From Tenrec ecaudatus (lineage: Eukaryota > Chordata > Mammalia > Afrosoricida > Tenrecidae): a DNA stretch of 64,000 bases. Where the stretch lies: NCBI RefSeq assembly GCF_050624435.1, contig NC_134542.1:111335677-111399676 (forward strand), written 5' to 3'. Every line of letters begins with the position of its first letter. Position 1 is the first letter of the stretch. Under the pieces are notes generated by a model. The model worked only from the letters and a program-made list of their open reading frames with translations, did no database searches and was not told the origin of the DNA. Below, in pieces: positions 1 through 11,766 of the stretch. Made by a program: the position numbers and the translations under genes.

Positions 1-847
1 TCACCATCACTGAAGACAAAGCAGGTACATAAGCAATTGTGGTGAAGAAAACTGATAGTCCCCAACTATCAAAAGTTATAGCATCTGGGGTCTTAAAGAC
101 TTGAAGGTAAACAAGCGACCATCTAGCTGAGAAGCAACAAAGCCCACATGGAAGAAGCACACCAGCCTGTGTGACCATGAGGTGTTGAAGAGATTAGGGA
201 TCAGGCATCAAAGAACAAAAAGCCAAATCATTGTGAATCATGGGGAGTGCAGACTGGGGACACAAGACCCATCTGTAGGCAACTGGACATCCCATACAGA
301 AGTGCCACTGAGAGGAGACAAGTCAGTCAGGGTGCAGTGTAGCAATGATGAAACATTCGACTTCCCTCTAGTTCTTAATTGCTTCCCCACCCCCACTATG
401 AGGACCCCAATTCTACCTTACAAATCTGGCACTGGTACAGATAGAAACTGGAAACACAGTGAATCCTGAACAGATGATACCTTCAGGTCCAGTGCTGAGA
501 GTGGTGATACTGGGAGGGTGGAGAGAAGGTGGAGTAGAAAGGGGGAATCGATTAGAAGGATCTACATATGTCTTCTTCTCTGGGGGGATGGACAATAGAA
601 AAGTGAGTGAAGGGAGACATTGGACAGGGTAAGATATGACAAAATAATAATAATTTATAAATTATTTAGTGTTCATGAGGGAGGGGGAAGCAGGGAGGGA
701 GAGGAAAATATGAGGAACTGATACCAAGGGTTAATGTAGAAAGCAATGTTTTGATAATGATTATGGCAACAAATGTACAAATGTGATTGACACAATGTAT
801 TTATGTATGGATTGTGATGAGCCACCAATAAAAAGATTAAAAAAAAA
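1..847 (+). mobile_element. L1 LINE, 3' UTR and poly(A) end (5' end lies outside window)
   Basis: The sequence matches, block for block, the L1 3' ends at 39460-40830 and 52584-54130: a 'GCATCTGGGGTCTTAAAGACT' type block near 85, 'CATCTAGCTGAGAAGC' near 121, a G-rich tract near 680-710, then 'ATGTATGGATTGTGATGAG' and an AATAAA at 827-832 followed by an A run. A G-rich tract just before the tail is typical of mammalian L1 3' UTRs. The short reading frames here (182-469, 673-1095 minus) are chance. Confidence 0.8.
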
Positions 848-1140
848 CATCCCCCAAAATTAAGGGGATGGGGGGGAGAAAGGGGGAACCAATCACAATG
901 ATCTACATATAACCCCCTCCCAAGGGGATGGACAACAGAAAAGTAGGTGAAGGGTAACAGCGATCGGTGTAAGACATGAAACAAAAAGTTAAAGGAGTGT
1001 GGTGGGGTGGGAATGAACTGATACCAAGGGCTCAAGTAGAAAGAAAGTACTTTGAAAATGATGATGGCAACATGTGTACAGTGTGCCTGACACAATGGAT
1101 GGATTTATGGAGAGTGATTGCAGCTGTAATAAAATGATTT
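848..1140 (+). mobile_element. L1 LINE, second 5'-truncated 3' end
   Basis: It repeats the last ~300 bases of the preceding L1: 'AACCAATCACAATGATCTAC', the GTGTAAGACATGA block, the G-rich tract, 'GATACCAAGGGCT' and an AATAAA at 1128-1133 with a short A/T-rich tail. It has the same strand as the previous copy and abuts its poly(A). Either it inserted into that tail or the two came in together. Confidence 0.75.
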
Positions 1141-1148
1141 TTTTAATT

Positions 1149-1220
1149 GCAGCCTCAGAGGCTTTATCCACTCTACAGGGTTGCTTTGAGTAAAAATTGG
1201 CTGGGTGGCAGTGAGATTTA
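1149..1220 (+). repeat. AfroSINE 3' fragment
   Basis: 'CAGCCTCAGAGGCTTTATCC' and 'ACAGGGTTGCTTTGAGT..AATTGGCTGGGTGGCAGTGAG' follow the 3' half of the SINE on the plus strand. The tRNA-like head is missing. Confidence 0.6.
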
Positions 1221-1234
1221 CAGTTAAATCTGTA

Positions 1235-1535
1235 TAAGACATGATTTGAGTCATGTGAGATCCAAACAGAGCAGTAAACACTACAGAGAAACCAGCAGAA
1301 GTGGGGAGGATAGACGCACCATCATGGGAAGATCCTCACGGCAGAGAGGAACAGAAGTTGAAAGAGCCAAGGACCTTTCCCAAGAACTACTAGAGAAAAT
1401 GATCCTTCTCTCAGTGCCAGCCCCGTAAATCTGGACTCCCCGCTTCCGGTGTTGTGGGAAATGATTTCTGGTTGTTCAGCCACCCACTTACGGTATTTCT
1501 GTTATTTTAGCTCAGAACCCGAAGGCAACTATCAA
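1235..1535 (+). repeat. MLT1-like (ERVL-MaLR) LTR fragment
   Basis: The tail reads like the 3' end of MLT1 LTRs: 'TTCTGGTTGTTCAGCCACCC', then 'ACGGTATTTCTGTTATTTTAG' and 'CAGAACCCGAAGG'. The 5' part is only loosely similar. Assignment is from memory of the family. Confidence 0.45.
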
Positions 1536-1712
1536 AACCAAACACAACTCACCACCACAGGGACCCTCTCGATGTTTCTGAGATGATAACTGTTTGCAGG
1601 AGTAGTTTATAGTCCAGTCTTGCTCCCAAGGAGCTGCTGGTGGTTTTGAACTGCTGCCAAATCAGCAGGCCGAGGTGCAACCACTATCCCGCCAGAGTTC
1701 ATAAGACAACTC
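1527..1712 (-). repeat. AfroSINE with internal deletion
   Basis: Minus-strand SINE: A-rich tail copy ('AAAACCAAACACAACTCACC'), then 'CTGAGATGATAACTGTTTGC', 'GAGCTGCTGGTGGTTTTGAA' and the reverse of the tRNA-like head. The block with the conserved 'CTATGAGTCGGAATTGAC' is deleted. Confidence 0.7.
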
Positions 1713-1844
1713 CACTCGCAGTAATGTCACGCAGTCAGAGGTTTTAGGAGGGAGCAATTGTAAGCAAGTCTTTTCTTTCTGCCCTACCCCGGGCCACAGC
1801 ATTCATGCACACATCTTCTTCCATTACATATTTACTTCCAAAAA

Positions 1845-1945
1845 TTCAAGCTCACTGCTATGGAGTCAATTCTGACTCATAGTCACACTATAGAAGAAAG
1901 TAGAACTTCCCCAGACCCCAAAATAAGCCGTTACAGGTTTTATTA
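1845..1945 (-). repeat. AfroSINE fragment
   Basis: 'CTCACTGCTATGGAGTCAAT' and 'TCTGACTCATAGTCACACTA' are the reverse complement of the SINE 3' half. The head is missing. Confidence 0.65.
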
Positions 1946-2204
1946 GTATAGCGCTTTTCAGAATATGTCAAAATATTGATTCATTGCATTATTGGTTATG
2001 GAACCGCATCTATAGTTGCAGAAACTATATATTAAAATTTTTTCATTAGAAATCCTTTCAAATATGAATTAGACTATGTCCTCATTGGCAGTTATAAAAA
2101 TATAAATATCATAATCATACACTAAAAAATGAAAAGATAGAATGCACAGTCACTGTACCAAAAAGAACTAGTCAACATTTAAACATTTCAAGGGATAGCA
2201 TTTG

Positions 2205-3653
2205 AGCAAGAATCAGTGGTACTGAAGGAAGAAGACCCAGCTGCACTGAAGGCATTAGGTAAAAACAAAGCTCTAAGAATTGACATCGTACCAACTGAAA
2301 TGTTCCAAGAAGATGATGGAGCACTCAAAGTACTTACTCATCTATGCCAGGAAGTTTGGAAGACATCTAATAGACCAAATGAGTAGAAGTCCATATTTAT
2401 ATCCACTCCAAAGAAAGGAGACTTGACAGAATGCTCAAATTATAGAGCAATATCATTAATACCACACGCAAGTAGAATTCTGCTGAAAATTGTTACACAA
2501 TGGCTGTTGTACTTCAATAACAGGAAGCTGCCAGAAATTTAAGACAGATTCAGAAGAGGATGTGGGACAAGGGATCTCATTGCTGATGTCAGACGGGTGA
2601 TGGCTCTAATCAGAGAACACCAGAAAGACGTTTAGCTGTGTTTCATTGACTAAGCAAAGACATTCAAAGTATGGGTAGGCTTGAGAAGACTGAGAATTCC
2701 AGAATACTTTATTGTGCTCGTGGGTAGCTTGTACATGGGTCAAGGCCGAGTTGTACAAGGAGACAAAAGGGAATACCGAATGCTCTAAGATCAAGAAAGC
2801 CAGGAGTCAGGGTTGTGTCCTTTCACTGCTGTTCCATGTGTACGCTGGGCAAATGATCAGAGAAGTTGGACTGTTTGGAGAAAAACGTGTCCCCAAGGTT
2901 GAAGAAAGGTTTATTAACGCTCTGTGATATCCAAATGGCACAACCTTGATTTCTGAAAGTGAGGAGGACTTGATGCACTTCCTGTTGAAGATCGAGGATT
3001 GAAACCTTCCATATGAATTGCAATTTACCATAAAGACAAACCAAATCCTAACAACTGGACCAGTAGATAAATGGAGAAAAAAATGAAGGACTTCATCTTG
3101 CTTGGACCCACAATCAATGCTCATGGAAGCAGCAGTCAGGATATCAATGATGCATTTCATTGATTTAATTACTACATAACACCTCTTGACTGTGTTGAAA
3201 AGCACGATGTGACTTTGAGAGCTAAGGTATACCTGACCCAAGCCAGCGGTTATCCAATAGCTTCCTATGCTTCTGAAATTTGGCCCTCGAGTAAGTAAAA
3301 CTAAAGAAGAATTGATGCATTTGAGTATGGTGCTGGAGAAGAGTAAGTACCAAAAGTAACATAGACCGCCAAAAGACCAGAAAGAATCTGTTTGGGAAGC
3401 ACAGCCACAATGCTACTGAGGAGCGAGGGTAGAAAGACCTGGTTGTCAGGAGAGACCAGTCCCTGGAAAAGGACGTCATGTTGGCAGAGTGGCAAGAAAA
3501 TAGAGGAAGACCCTCGACAAGATGGATTGACACAGTGGCTATAGCAATGGGCTTTACAAAGGGACTATTGTGTAAACAGGACAGGGTCGGGTAGTATTTT
3601 GTTCCATTAGTTAGGAGTCAGAACTAACATGATAGCACCCAACAACAACATAT
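2205..3653 (+). mobile_element. RTE/BovB-type LINE, 5'-truncated, decayed
   Basis: The copy runs from the region just before the reverse transcriptase core to the 3' end. Readable pieces include 'AAGGAAGAAGACCCAGCTGC' at 2225, a translated stretch near 2650-2720 that corresponds to the family's DYAKAFD..HNKLW palm region, and 'ATTGATGCATTTGAGTATGG' near 3312. The end is 'CACCCAACAACAACATATG', the RTE-style short tail. Frameshifts and stops are frequent, so no open reading frame survives (the longest pieces are below 75 codons on the sense strand). It is dead and old compared with the L1 3' ends. Confidence 0.85.
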
Positions 3654-3686
3654 GAAAAAATGCAAAATTAAAATAAACTTGCTCAG

Positions 3687-4186
3687 TGTGTTAGTCTGGG
3701 TACTTTAGAGGAACAATCCACGGAAACTAGGGTATAAGAGAGAGCTTTATATAAAGGGTAAGTGAGCATTAAGAAAGCATCCCAACCCAGTGCTGCCCAA
3801 GTCCAACATTAACCCATATGTCCAACACCAATCTACAAAAACCCCTTCCATCTCACAAAACACACGCAATGATGTCAACAGCAGGAGGAAGCTGAATCAG
3901 TGAGCATGTAAGCATCTCAGTGTTGGCAGGGTTCTTCACACGGCCGCTAAAGCACCCAGGGCTGCATCAGGCCATGTGGCTTCTCCTTGGGGATGTCTTG
4001 CAGGAAGTGAGCCTTGCCACCTGAAGCAGGGAACTGCTAAGGCAGCTGCACCCTGGTCCGACCATCACAAAGCAAGAGACCTGAGAACTAGAAAGGCGAG
4101 GCTCACCACACCATTTATCCCTCTGCCCTTCAATTAACCCCACATGCATTTATCAGCCAGGTTGGCACAATAAACTAACTACCTCA
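3687..4186 (-). mobile_element. ERVL-like solo LTR (family A)
   Basis: It begins TGTGTTAGTCTGGG and ends CTACCTCA, so it has TG..CA ends. It is flanked by CTCAG (3682-3686) and GTCAG (4187-4191), a 5-bp target duplication with one mismatch, as expected for ERVL/MaLR elements. It aligns along its whole length with 28976-29498. On the minus strand it reads 'TTTGTTTCTCTA' style sequence near its 3' end, like MLT2 LTRs. No internal viral genes are present. Confidence 0.8.
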
Positions 4187-4191
4187 GTCAG

Positions 4192-5838
4192 GTTCTATTT
4201 TGTGCCATATATCTTGCTTAAATATTTGAATGATATTACTCAAAACAATTCTATAATTTTATATTATGTTATATTAATTGTATTTCTTATATTATAATTT
4301 CCCTTAGGATAATTAAAGGAATAAAGATTTAAAGTGTTTATTGTTAGGAAATGTTCAACTTTAACCAGTAAAAGTTTTCTTACATAGCATAGCTACATTT
4401 CATAGTTCAGTCTAACTTTATTTCAAATATATAGATGATAACATAGAGTTTAAGCTAAATTAGTAAATTTTACTTTGTTTCATCACAACTGGTTATGGAT
4501 GACTAGAAAGATAATTTTGAAATAATAAAAAGAAAACTCAATGATCCATATTATGATAGGTCACATACTTATGTAGACAGTTTTGTTCTGCAATATTACA
4601 TGGTTAGTTAATTTAAATTATTTATTAAATATCATAATTATAACTATAATTCTAGCTAATTTAAATTAAGTCTACTATTGATTACTTTTTTTGCACTAGG
4701 CAAATATGAAAGTATTGCCACATTTTTAGATAAATCATCAGGAATTGTTTCAGCTTTTTCATTAGTTTATAATACAGGAAGGAGTACAGATATGTACTTT
4801 TATTGCTTCATATTGCTTTTGTCTCTTCCTGCACTTGTACTTTTAAAATATGGTATATTAAAAAAAACTAGTGGTAACATGCATGGCAGGTTAATTAGTC
4901 AAGTTTTGTATCATAAAGTAGAATGTCATATTAGAGATGTTTACCAGTTACAAAAATATGCTAATGGTGCATAATTACAGCTCACCTTCTGGCACATGTT
5001 AGGCTCTTAAAGGATGAAATATCACTGTAAGAGCATTCTGTACTCTGGTGGGGCCGTTTCATTTTAAAAGGAAGTTTGATGCACACGTTTTTCTTCCAAA
5101 AAAGATTTCCCCAGAAAATATAGCATACTGTGATGGGCAAAATACAGCTTTTTGCTCTCTCTCTATACATCATTAATGTCAGCTGTTTAAAAATGGATGT
5201 CTCTAAGCCAGTTTGTAGCATGTTTTATGGCTGCAAAAGTGTTTAGTGTGGATATAAGTCAGAATATGATTTGTTCTTGACACCAGATGCTGCCTGTGGG
5301 TTTTTTTTAAATGTGTGTGTGCGTGATGAGGGGAAGCTGCTGCATAGATTCGGCTCATTAAGCTTTCCATTTTATTCAGGCCGCAGTGTGAGGCCTCTGA
5401 CAAGGCAGTGCCACTCCTGCACTGATGGAGTGCATGATGATGCTTGATAGATAGTGAAGATTGCGCCTCAATACTGTTTGAGCTGATGACCGTGGCTTAG
5501 TCTTTGCTAATGCAGCATTTGCTTTTGTATTGGAATATGAAGAAGGTGGAAGAGTTCATGTGGCAATTTGTTTTAGGAGATTAATTCAATACAAAGAGAA
5601 CTCTCCAAGTTTTCCTGCAACTTGTCAATTCGATTATTAAGAAGTAAGAATCAATAATTTTAAAAGGGAAGACATTCAGCTTCATTAGTTTAAAATATTT
5701 TATTAAAACAGTTGCTAAAAATTGAGGCTAGTATAATATAAAGGGGAAAGTGTTGGTATCAAACGTAGACAGATGCTCTATCTCATAGTTAGAAGTTTGT
5801 ATAAAACTAAGAAGTGTTTTGTTTGTGTGTGTGCTATT
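4192..5838. other. AT-rich unique sequence, nothing recognised
   Basis: I see no repeat family or gene. The frame at 4678-4974 (98 codons) is in very AT-rich DNA, has no Kozak context, splice signals or recognisable domain, and is treated as chance. The part at 5390-5660 is less AT-rich and looks single copy; it could be a conserved non-coding element, which cannot be judged without an alignment. Confidence 0.5.
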
Positions 5839-5921
5839 TCTTTCTTTCTTTTTTCTTCTTCATCTTCTAGCGAGAGTGAGAGCGAGAGCGAGAGTGAGAG
5901 AGAGAGGGGGGAGAAACGGAG
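5839..5921. repeat. Pyrimidine tract followed by GA-rich simple repeat
   Basis: A C/T tract (5839-5869) is followed by imperfect GAGAGC/GAGAGT units and a G run (5871-5921). The two halves are nearly complementary (polypyrimidine then polypurine). The frame at 5773-5991 that codes for SESESE is a by-product. Confidence 0.85.
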
Positions 5922-6324
5922 AGCCACGGTGATGAAGCCATGCCAGGAAAGTTCTCACAGGTGCATGAACAACCTGTGCAATATCAGGTGAAATGTAAAC
6001 CTAAGACGGAAACAGATGTCTATCAAAATCAAAGCAGATATGTTCTTCCTTTTTGTTTATTTCATCGTTAATTTACTTCTTAAACTGTACATACATTTAG
6101 AGTTTCAAGAAATCACTTACCCTCAAGATTTTGTTTTCGTAGTTGAAAAGTAAACTAATACAATATAAAATAAAACAATAAAAAGCGACATTCTGGTAAT
6201 GTTATATTCGGATCCTTTGGTTGCCTCACCCTTCAGAATTATAATTATAAATATATAAATATAACAAAAATCAAATACTTTGTGCACATATTAAAACTGT
6301 CTAATTTCCTTCTAGATGTAAGTC
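5922..6324. other. Unique sequence, nothing recognised
   Basis: AT-rich. No gene or repeat family recognised. Confidence 0.5.
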
Positions 6325-6478
6325 TACCAACATCACTGCCATCAAACTGATTTTGACTCATAGTGACCTTTGACATGTTTTCTGAGCAGATGACTCAAAG
6401 TTCTCTCACAAGGCTGTCACAGGTCTGAACTGCTGACCTTGGCCTTAGCTGTCCAATACTTTCCTGCCATTGCCAACA
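6325..6478 (-). repeat. AfroSINE, diverged
   Basis: 'CATCACTGCCATCAAACTGA', 'TTTTGACTCATAGTGACC' and 'TGAACTGCTGACCTTGGCC' follow the SINE in reverse. Strongly diverged, so old. Confidence 0.7.
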
Positions 6479-9036
6479 AAGCTTCTGAATAAGCACATAG
6501 CCCTTAAATAAAAGTAATATTTTTCTCTAGGTTTTCCATAGTAGGGATAATATCATCTCATGGACTATAGAACAAACATAAAGTTTTAAAAAATAATAAT
6601 TTTAGTAAATACCAATCTTAAATGAATTTCAAGTTTATCTATCACTTTGAAGTAACAGTAAATTTATTCATCTATATTTGTATTTTATGATTTTTTATTG
6701 TTATCTTTTCCTGTCAGGCCTTATTATGGGTATCACCCAATCACTCCATATGCCAGATAGTATGTAGATATTGATTTGAAAGCCACACAGATCTTGAGAG
6801 ATGATATATGAAAACAGTGAGTAACAAATGAGCCTATGGCTGTCCCAAATTCTATTTGTTCTACACGTCCTAGCTGGACATTCACACCCTTGGCATTTTC
6901 GATACTTTTTTGCAAGGTGATTTTTTATAGTCTGAAGTTGTTGTTACACATTATAAATTCTTTAGTAACATCCTTGATCAATAGTCATTAGAAAGCAATG
7001 GAACCCATATCTCAGTTATGAAAATCAGAACACTTACTGCCCCAATTTTCTGTCTGGAGAATTTTCAAGTTGTGAAAGAAGAGGGTATCTGCTAGATGCC
7101 AATAAACTCCGTCTGTTGGAGGTGTTGCTGGGAATGCGAAGGAAGCAAGGTGGTTAGACATCACAACATACAATACTTGAGAAGCTAAACACGATCATAG
7201 ATGGAAACTAGCAAGCTAGCAGAATCTGTGAATGCAATAAATGTCAGATGCTGAAGAGAGATTACGATGACGAGAGCGTAGCAGAGAGGCCTCTAGCCAA
7301 GAAAGGTTTGGAGACTTGTGTCGGAGCCAGCCGACAAGTCAAACAGTCCTGAAAGGGGGAGTGAGGATGGGGAAAAAACGAGAGACAGAAAGTGTTGGAA
7401 GGGCAACAGTCTGATGGACTGAAGCACCTGAGTTTATTCTACACACTCCTTATATCCATGCAGAAACAACCCGGGGTTAATGATCTCATTGTTAAGAAAG
7501 CACATTTGAAACACATAGCAACTCGATCTTTTGCCAAGCCAGACATCCTTGAGAAAATGAAACCACCTGTTTTCCCCAGACCTTGCTTGCTTTCTTGTCC
7601 TTGACAGTCTGTTCAAAACTTGAAGTCACAGAAGAAATCAGCAAACACTTAGGTCATGAGACTTCTCAGCCGTTTCAAGGCTGAATCTTAATGGCCTTCA
7701 ACAGACTTGCAAAGAGAGGAAAGATGGGTAACATAAAAAAGTCAGTTTCTAGGCAAGAAGCTGGAGCCAAAACCATGAGGCAAAGCTGCAAGAGACTATG
7801 ATAAAAAAAGATGTATTTTGCAATATAATTGCATGTTATTTTTCTTCCCACGATTCACAACTTAATGAAAGTTTTTAATGGAAGCAATAAACTGATGAAT
7901 AATTTGATGGGATAGAAGGTATAGCAAGATTCATTTCAAGACATTGAGAGCAGGTCCTCTTACCTAGCCAACCAACGATGGGCTGGACAATTTTTATAGC
8001 ATTAGTAGGTAACCCAGCCACCCGATATACCCTAGGACCCACCGAAAGGCGTGATACATATGAAAAGGTCAAAGCAACTCTTAAGACCTTTGGCTCATGA
8101 GCACACGCTGAGTGAGCTCTGTCGTTTTCTGCATCTCTGAGATGCTTTCTTTCTTTTAGCACTGTGCTGTGAAATCTGTATTTGGTCATAGGAAGGTTCC
8201 GGTTCATATGTCTGACCGGCTCAAGTAAATGTTCTGTCCCTTCAGGTCAGATGCTTCCTTTAACTGGCATTAACCCTGCTGCCTAGACAAATACTAAGTA
8301 TTTAGAAGATTCTTTGCTAACCTGTCTGGAATAAATCATGTATATCACCACTCCCAACGCGTGACCATCTGTTGTAGAAAACGACATGCGAGGGGAACAT
8401 GTTCGATGCCTGGTGAGATGGGGGAGAGTCATTGTGATGGCATTAGCGGTGATATTAAGTCGGTCACCTGAGTCTAATTTAGTCTGTGAGTCTTAATGAA
8501 TATAAATGATATTAAATTACACAATGAATTTCAATGAAGGTATTTAATGATCGTTTTCATCTGCATATTTCATCTGGGCCACCATTTCCCAAACTCTCTG
8601 TTCAGATACTCCGTTGTGCTGAAAAGATAGATTGACTGTGAATGTTAGGTTTCTGCAGTGAGTTCCTGGATCAGTTCTTTGCTTGACATGCTGAAAGAAT
8701 CCACACGGCAGAACACTTTTGTAATCCAAGTGAGTTATTATGGAAGAAAGGGAAGTTTCAGCAGTCACAGTGTCGAAATGGTACATGCTATTTCTGGAAA
8801 GCAAGCCAGGCACACAGAGGAGGCATACAGACCTGTGTGCTCCCATCCCCCACCCACTGGCTGCCTGATTTCTTTCCAGCCCCTCTATGTGGGCCTTGGC
8901 AAGTATCGGGGACACAACCCCACTCTGTCCCTAACCCAGCCACCAAACATAAGCATGCTTCACTTGCTTAATGAATGTAGCCGTTTTAAGGCGTGAATCC
9001 AAAGAGAGGCTGCTACCATTCCCCTCCCCACCACCG

Positions 9037-9039
<3 letters not shown>
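6479..9039. other. Mostly unique sequence
   Basis: No gene recognised. The piece around 7240-7620 ('GTCGGAGCCAGCCGACAAG', then a 'GAGTTTATTCT' block) has the feel of the end of a retroviral LTR read in reverse, but I cannot support a family. Frames at 7392-7604, 7875-8207, 8544-8915 and 8658-8996 overlap on both strands and show no domain. Confidence 0.4.

Positions 9040-9075
<36 letters not shown>
9040..9075. repeat. (CA)n microsatellite
   Basis: About 18 uninterrupted CA units. Confidence 0.97.
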
Positions 9076-9076
<1 letters not shown>

Positions 9077-9334
9077 TGGGGAAAATTTGACAGGGGTGGG
9101 GAGGGGTATGTGCTTCTATATGTATGTGCAGCTATGGGAAGTTATTTGTGACTTAACCTGTAACGAGAGGAGTCAATTTCCCTGACAATTCATTTGAAGA
9201 ATAATGTATATGTGTTTTTTAGGCAAGCACCAAAACTGCTCCATAGGTTTTGTGAAACTCTCCATCTTAGAGAACTCGTTTGCCTTATTTTTCTCTCACA
9301 GAATGTGTGATTGTATCCAGCTACCAAGCTTTAA

Positions 9335-9382
9335 GTCAGAAGCCCAGTGCTTAACCCACTGCGCCAGGATGGCTGTTTATAA
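9335..9382 (-). repeat. tRNA-like head of an AfroSINE
   Basis: 'CCCAGTGCTTAACCCACTGC' then 'GCCAGGATGGCT' is the reverse of the tRNA-derived SINE start. The rest of the SINE is absent. Confidence 0.5.
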
Positions 9383-10150
9383 AAGATAGAGGAACTGAGA
9401 AATAGTGCTAGGATAATAACTTCAAATGAACAATTGTTGTTTATGTGTCTACAAATTATGAAATAAGTGATTAAAAAGATTTTTTAAGAGTAAACCTTTG
9501 CTTAACAGAAACCATAGTCATTTTAATAGAATCCCCCAAACTAACACATTAATCAAAGAAAATGTCCATCACATGGAATGGGTACCATGTCTTCATGTTT
9601 TTATTTACTTCTATCAAAGGCAAAAGAACAGACAACACATCAATTTCAAATTATGTCATGCCCTTTTATAAATAAATGCTTATTTATTTAACACTTAACT
9701 AATCATTCTTGATTTTTTCCCAAAGAAAATAGAGGATGATAAAAAAATATTCTTCTTAGAGTAAATTCTACCTATTTGATCTTCTGATGCCTCTCTTAAT
9801 TACATGGGCACGCACTCCAGAAGTGCACTTAATGTTATACATGAAGCATTTTCATATCTGTCCAAAAAATAGAAGTAATTATGAGTATTATAAATATTAA
9901 ATCCTCTTAGGTCATAAATTATAGATCCTTAAAATGAATGATCAGCTTTGAACCAACTACTAAAATCATTTTATATTATAGCGATATATCTTAGACTAGT
10001 GTTTGTATAATTATAATTTCAGGCATATTATTAGCACTCAATTCTGACTCGAAAAATATCCAAACATATTGTCATGTCTATCGTGTGTGTGCATGTTTGG
10101 TCAAATTACCTTCATTTTTATTTTTAAAACTTGCTGGCTTATTTACCCAC
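9383..10150. other. AT-rich unique sequence, nothing recognised
   Basis: No gene or repeat recognised. Confidence 0.5.
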
Positions 10151-10154
10151 TAAA

Positions 10155-10352
10155 TCAAATTAAACCCACTCCCACTGAGTCAATTCAGACTCCTAGAGAC
10201 TTGGTAAGACAGAGTGGTACTAACCCTGAGGCTAACTCTTTACGGGAGTAGAAAGCCTGGTCTTCTTCCCACCATGGAGCTGGTGGTTTTGAACTGCTAG
10301 TCTTGTAAGTGTAGGCCAACGCTTCAGCACTCTGCCACAAGGCTTCCATATT
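10155..10352 (-). repeat. AfroSINE, near full length
   Basis: Reads in reverse from 'CCCACTGAGTCAATTCAGAC' through 'TAACTCTTTACGGGAGTAGA' and 'GAGCTGGTGGTTTTGAACTG' to the tRNA-like head 'CTCTGCCACAAGGC'. Confidence 0.8.
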
Positions 10353-10459
10353 TGATCTTAGTGGGTGTAATTTAGGAAGTCTTATCAAAAGAGAGAAGGA
10401 CTATTACAAAGCATACATTTATGAAGACGTTCACTCATAAAATAGTAAGTTTGACTTGA

Positions 10460-10642
10460 AAAAAAAACCAAAACAACAGAAAAGAAACTCACTGCCCTCA
10501 AGTTGATGCTGATTCATTGTGACCTTGTAGTTTCTGATGCTAACTCTACCAGAGTAGAAGAGTTGTTTTCTCCTGTGAAGTGGCATGTGGTTTCAAACTA
10601 CTGACCTTGTAGTTAGTTGCCCAACACACAGACCTAATAAAC
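10460..10642 (-). repeat. AfroSINE
   Basis: An A-rich start (reverse of the tail context), 'CTCACTGCCCTCAAGTTGAT', 'TGACCTTGTAG' and the reversed head follow the family. It lies ~110 bases from the previous SINE in the same orientation. Confidence 0.75.
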
Positions 10643-11196
10643 GTATACCTCCTCACTTCTTAAAAGTCCAACTCTCTTAAGAAGGTCAATTGAAATGTCG
10701 ATCTGTTTTCAAAAGTAGCAACAGCAATGATAGTAAGCTACTTACAAGCATTTTTTGAATGAATAAGAATTAATGGTTTGAATTTACCTATTGGAAAGCA
10801 CATCCCACTTGTCCCACCACTACGGACTTAATTGCCTGCCTCTGAAATCATTTAAGGAATCTGCTCAAAGTACTTTTGTGGAAGTGAGGCTTTGTTTTGT
10901 CACCAGCTTTACAGTCAGATAAATCAGTTTTACTGTAACTTCATTTTCCAAGAATGTGTACTAGAGCAATGTATGATACTTCCTTTGATTCAGTATGTTC
11001 CCTGGTAAAAATTCGAATTGCAATAATTATTTCTTAAGATTATTCAAAGAATTATTATATTTCTTAAAAATAATTTAGTGTTTCAAATATTCATAATAAT
11101 ATTCTTATTCTTAAAATGTCATATTTTTAAAAACTTATGTAAATGCCTACCTCTTACTGATTTCAAGTTCAACACACCCCTTAGCACTGATTCCAT
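10643..11196. other. AT-rich unique sequence, nothing recognised
   Basis: No gene or repeat recognised. Confidence 0.5.
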
Positions 11197-11766
11197 TGTT
11201 GTTGTTAGGGATGGTCGACTTGGTTCCAAAACATTGCACCCTATGGGCAACAGAATAGAACACGATGTCATTCTGTAAGAGCCGCACAGTTTTTATAAGT
11301 TTTATTCCGTGTTGTAGCTAGTGGGCCAATACATCTTTCTGAGTGTGTTCTTCTACTTCGCCAACCGTCTCTAAACCCAATATCTTTTTCCCGATTCCTC
11401 CTGATACCATGACCAAAGTAGATGAAACGATTTCCCCCATTCTCCATCCTAAGGCGCATTCTGGCTATACGTATTTGAAGACAAACTTGTTCTTCTGAGA
11501 GACCACATTATACCCGCTATCCTTCGCCAACACCATAATCAAAAAGCATCAATTCTTTCTTTGTCTTCTGTATTCAGGCCAGCTTTTGCGTGCAGCAATG
11601 GAAAATACCACGGTTGGGTCCGGTTTCCTAGTCCTCAAAGAAACATCTCTGCTGTTTAACACTTTGATGTTTTTTGCAATAGATTTGTTCAATGTAAGGA
11701 TTTTTTTGACTGTTGCTTCATTGAACACTGAAAGTGGATGCATGTTGAAAATGGAAGTTTTCAGCT
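11197..11766 (-). mobile_element. RTE/BovB-type LINE, 3' end
   Basis: Begins with the reversed RTE tail 'TTGTTGTTGTTAGGGATGG', continues through 'AACATTGCACCCTATGGGC', and shows 'GGCGCATTCTGGCTATACG' and 'TTCGCCAACACCATAATC', in the same order as in the longer minus copies at 17525 and 59625. The 3' ~570 bases are kept; the rest is missing. Confidence 0.8.

Noticed and set aside
2807..3241. 144-codon minus frame
   Set aside because: Antisense of the decayed RTE copy.
4678..4974. 98-codon frame with a hydrophobic segment
   Set aside because: AT-rich context, no splice sites, no homologue recognised; the hydrophobic run is expected in T-rich DNA.
9338..9380. Possible tRNA gene
   Set aside because: Only a reversed tRNA-like SINE head; no full cloverleaf.
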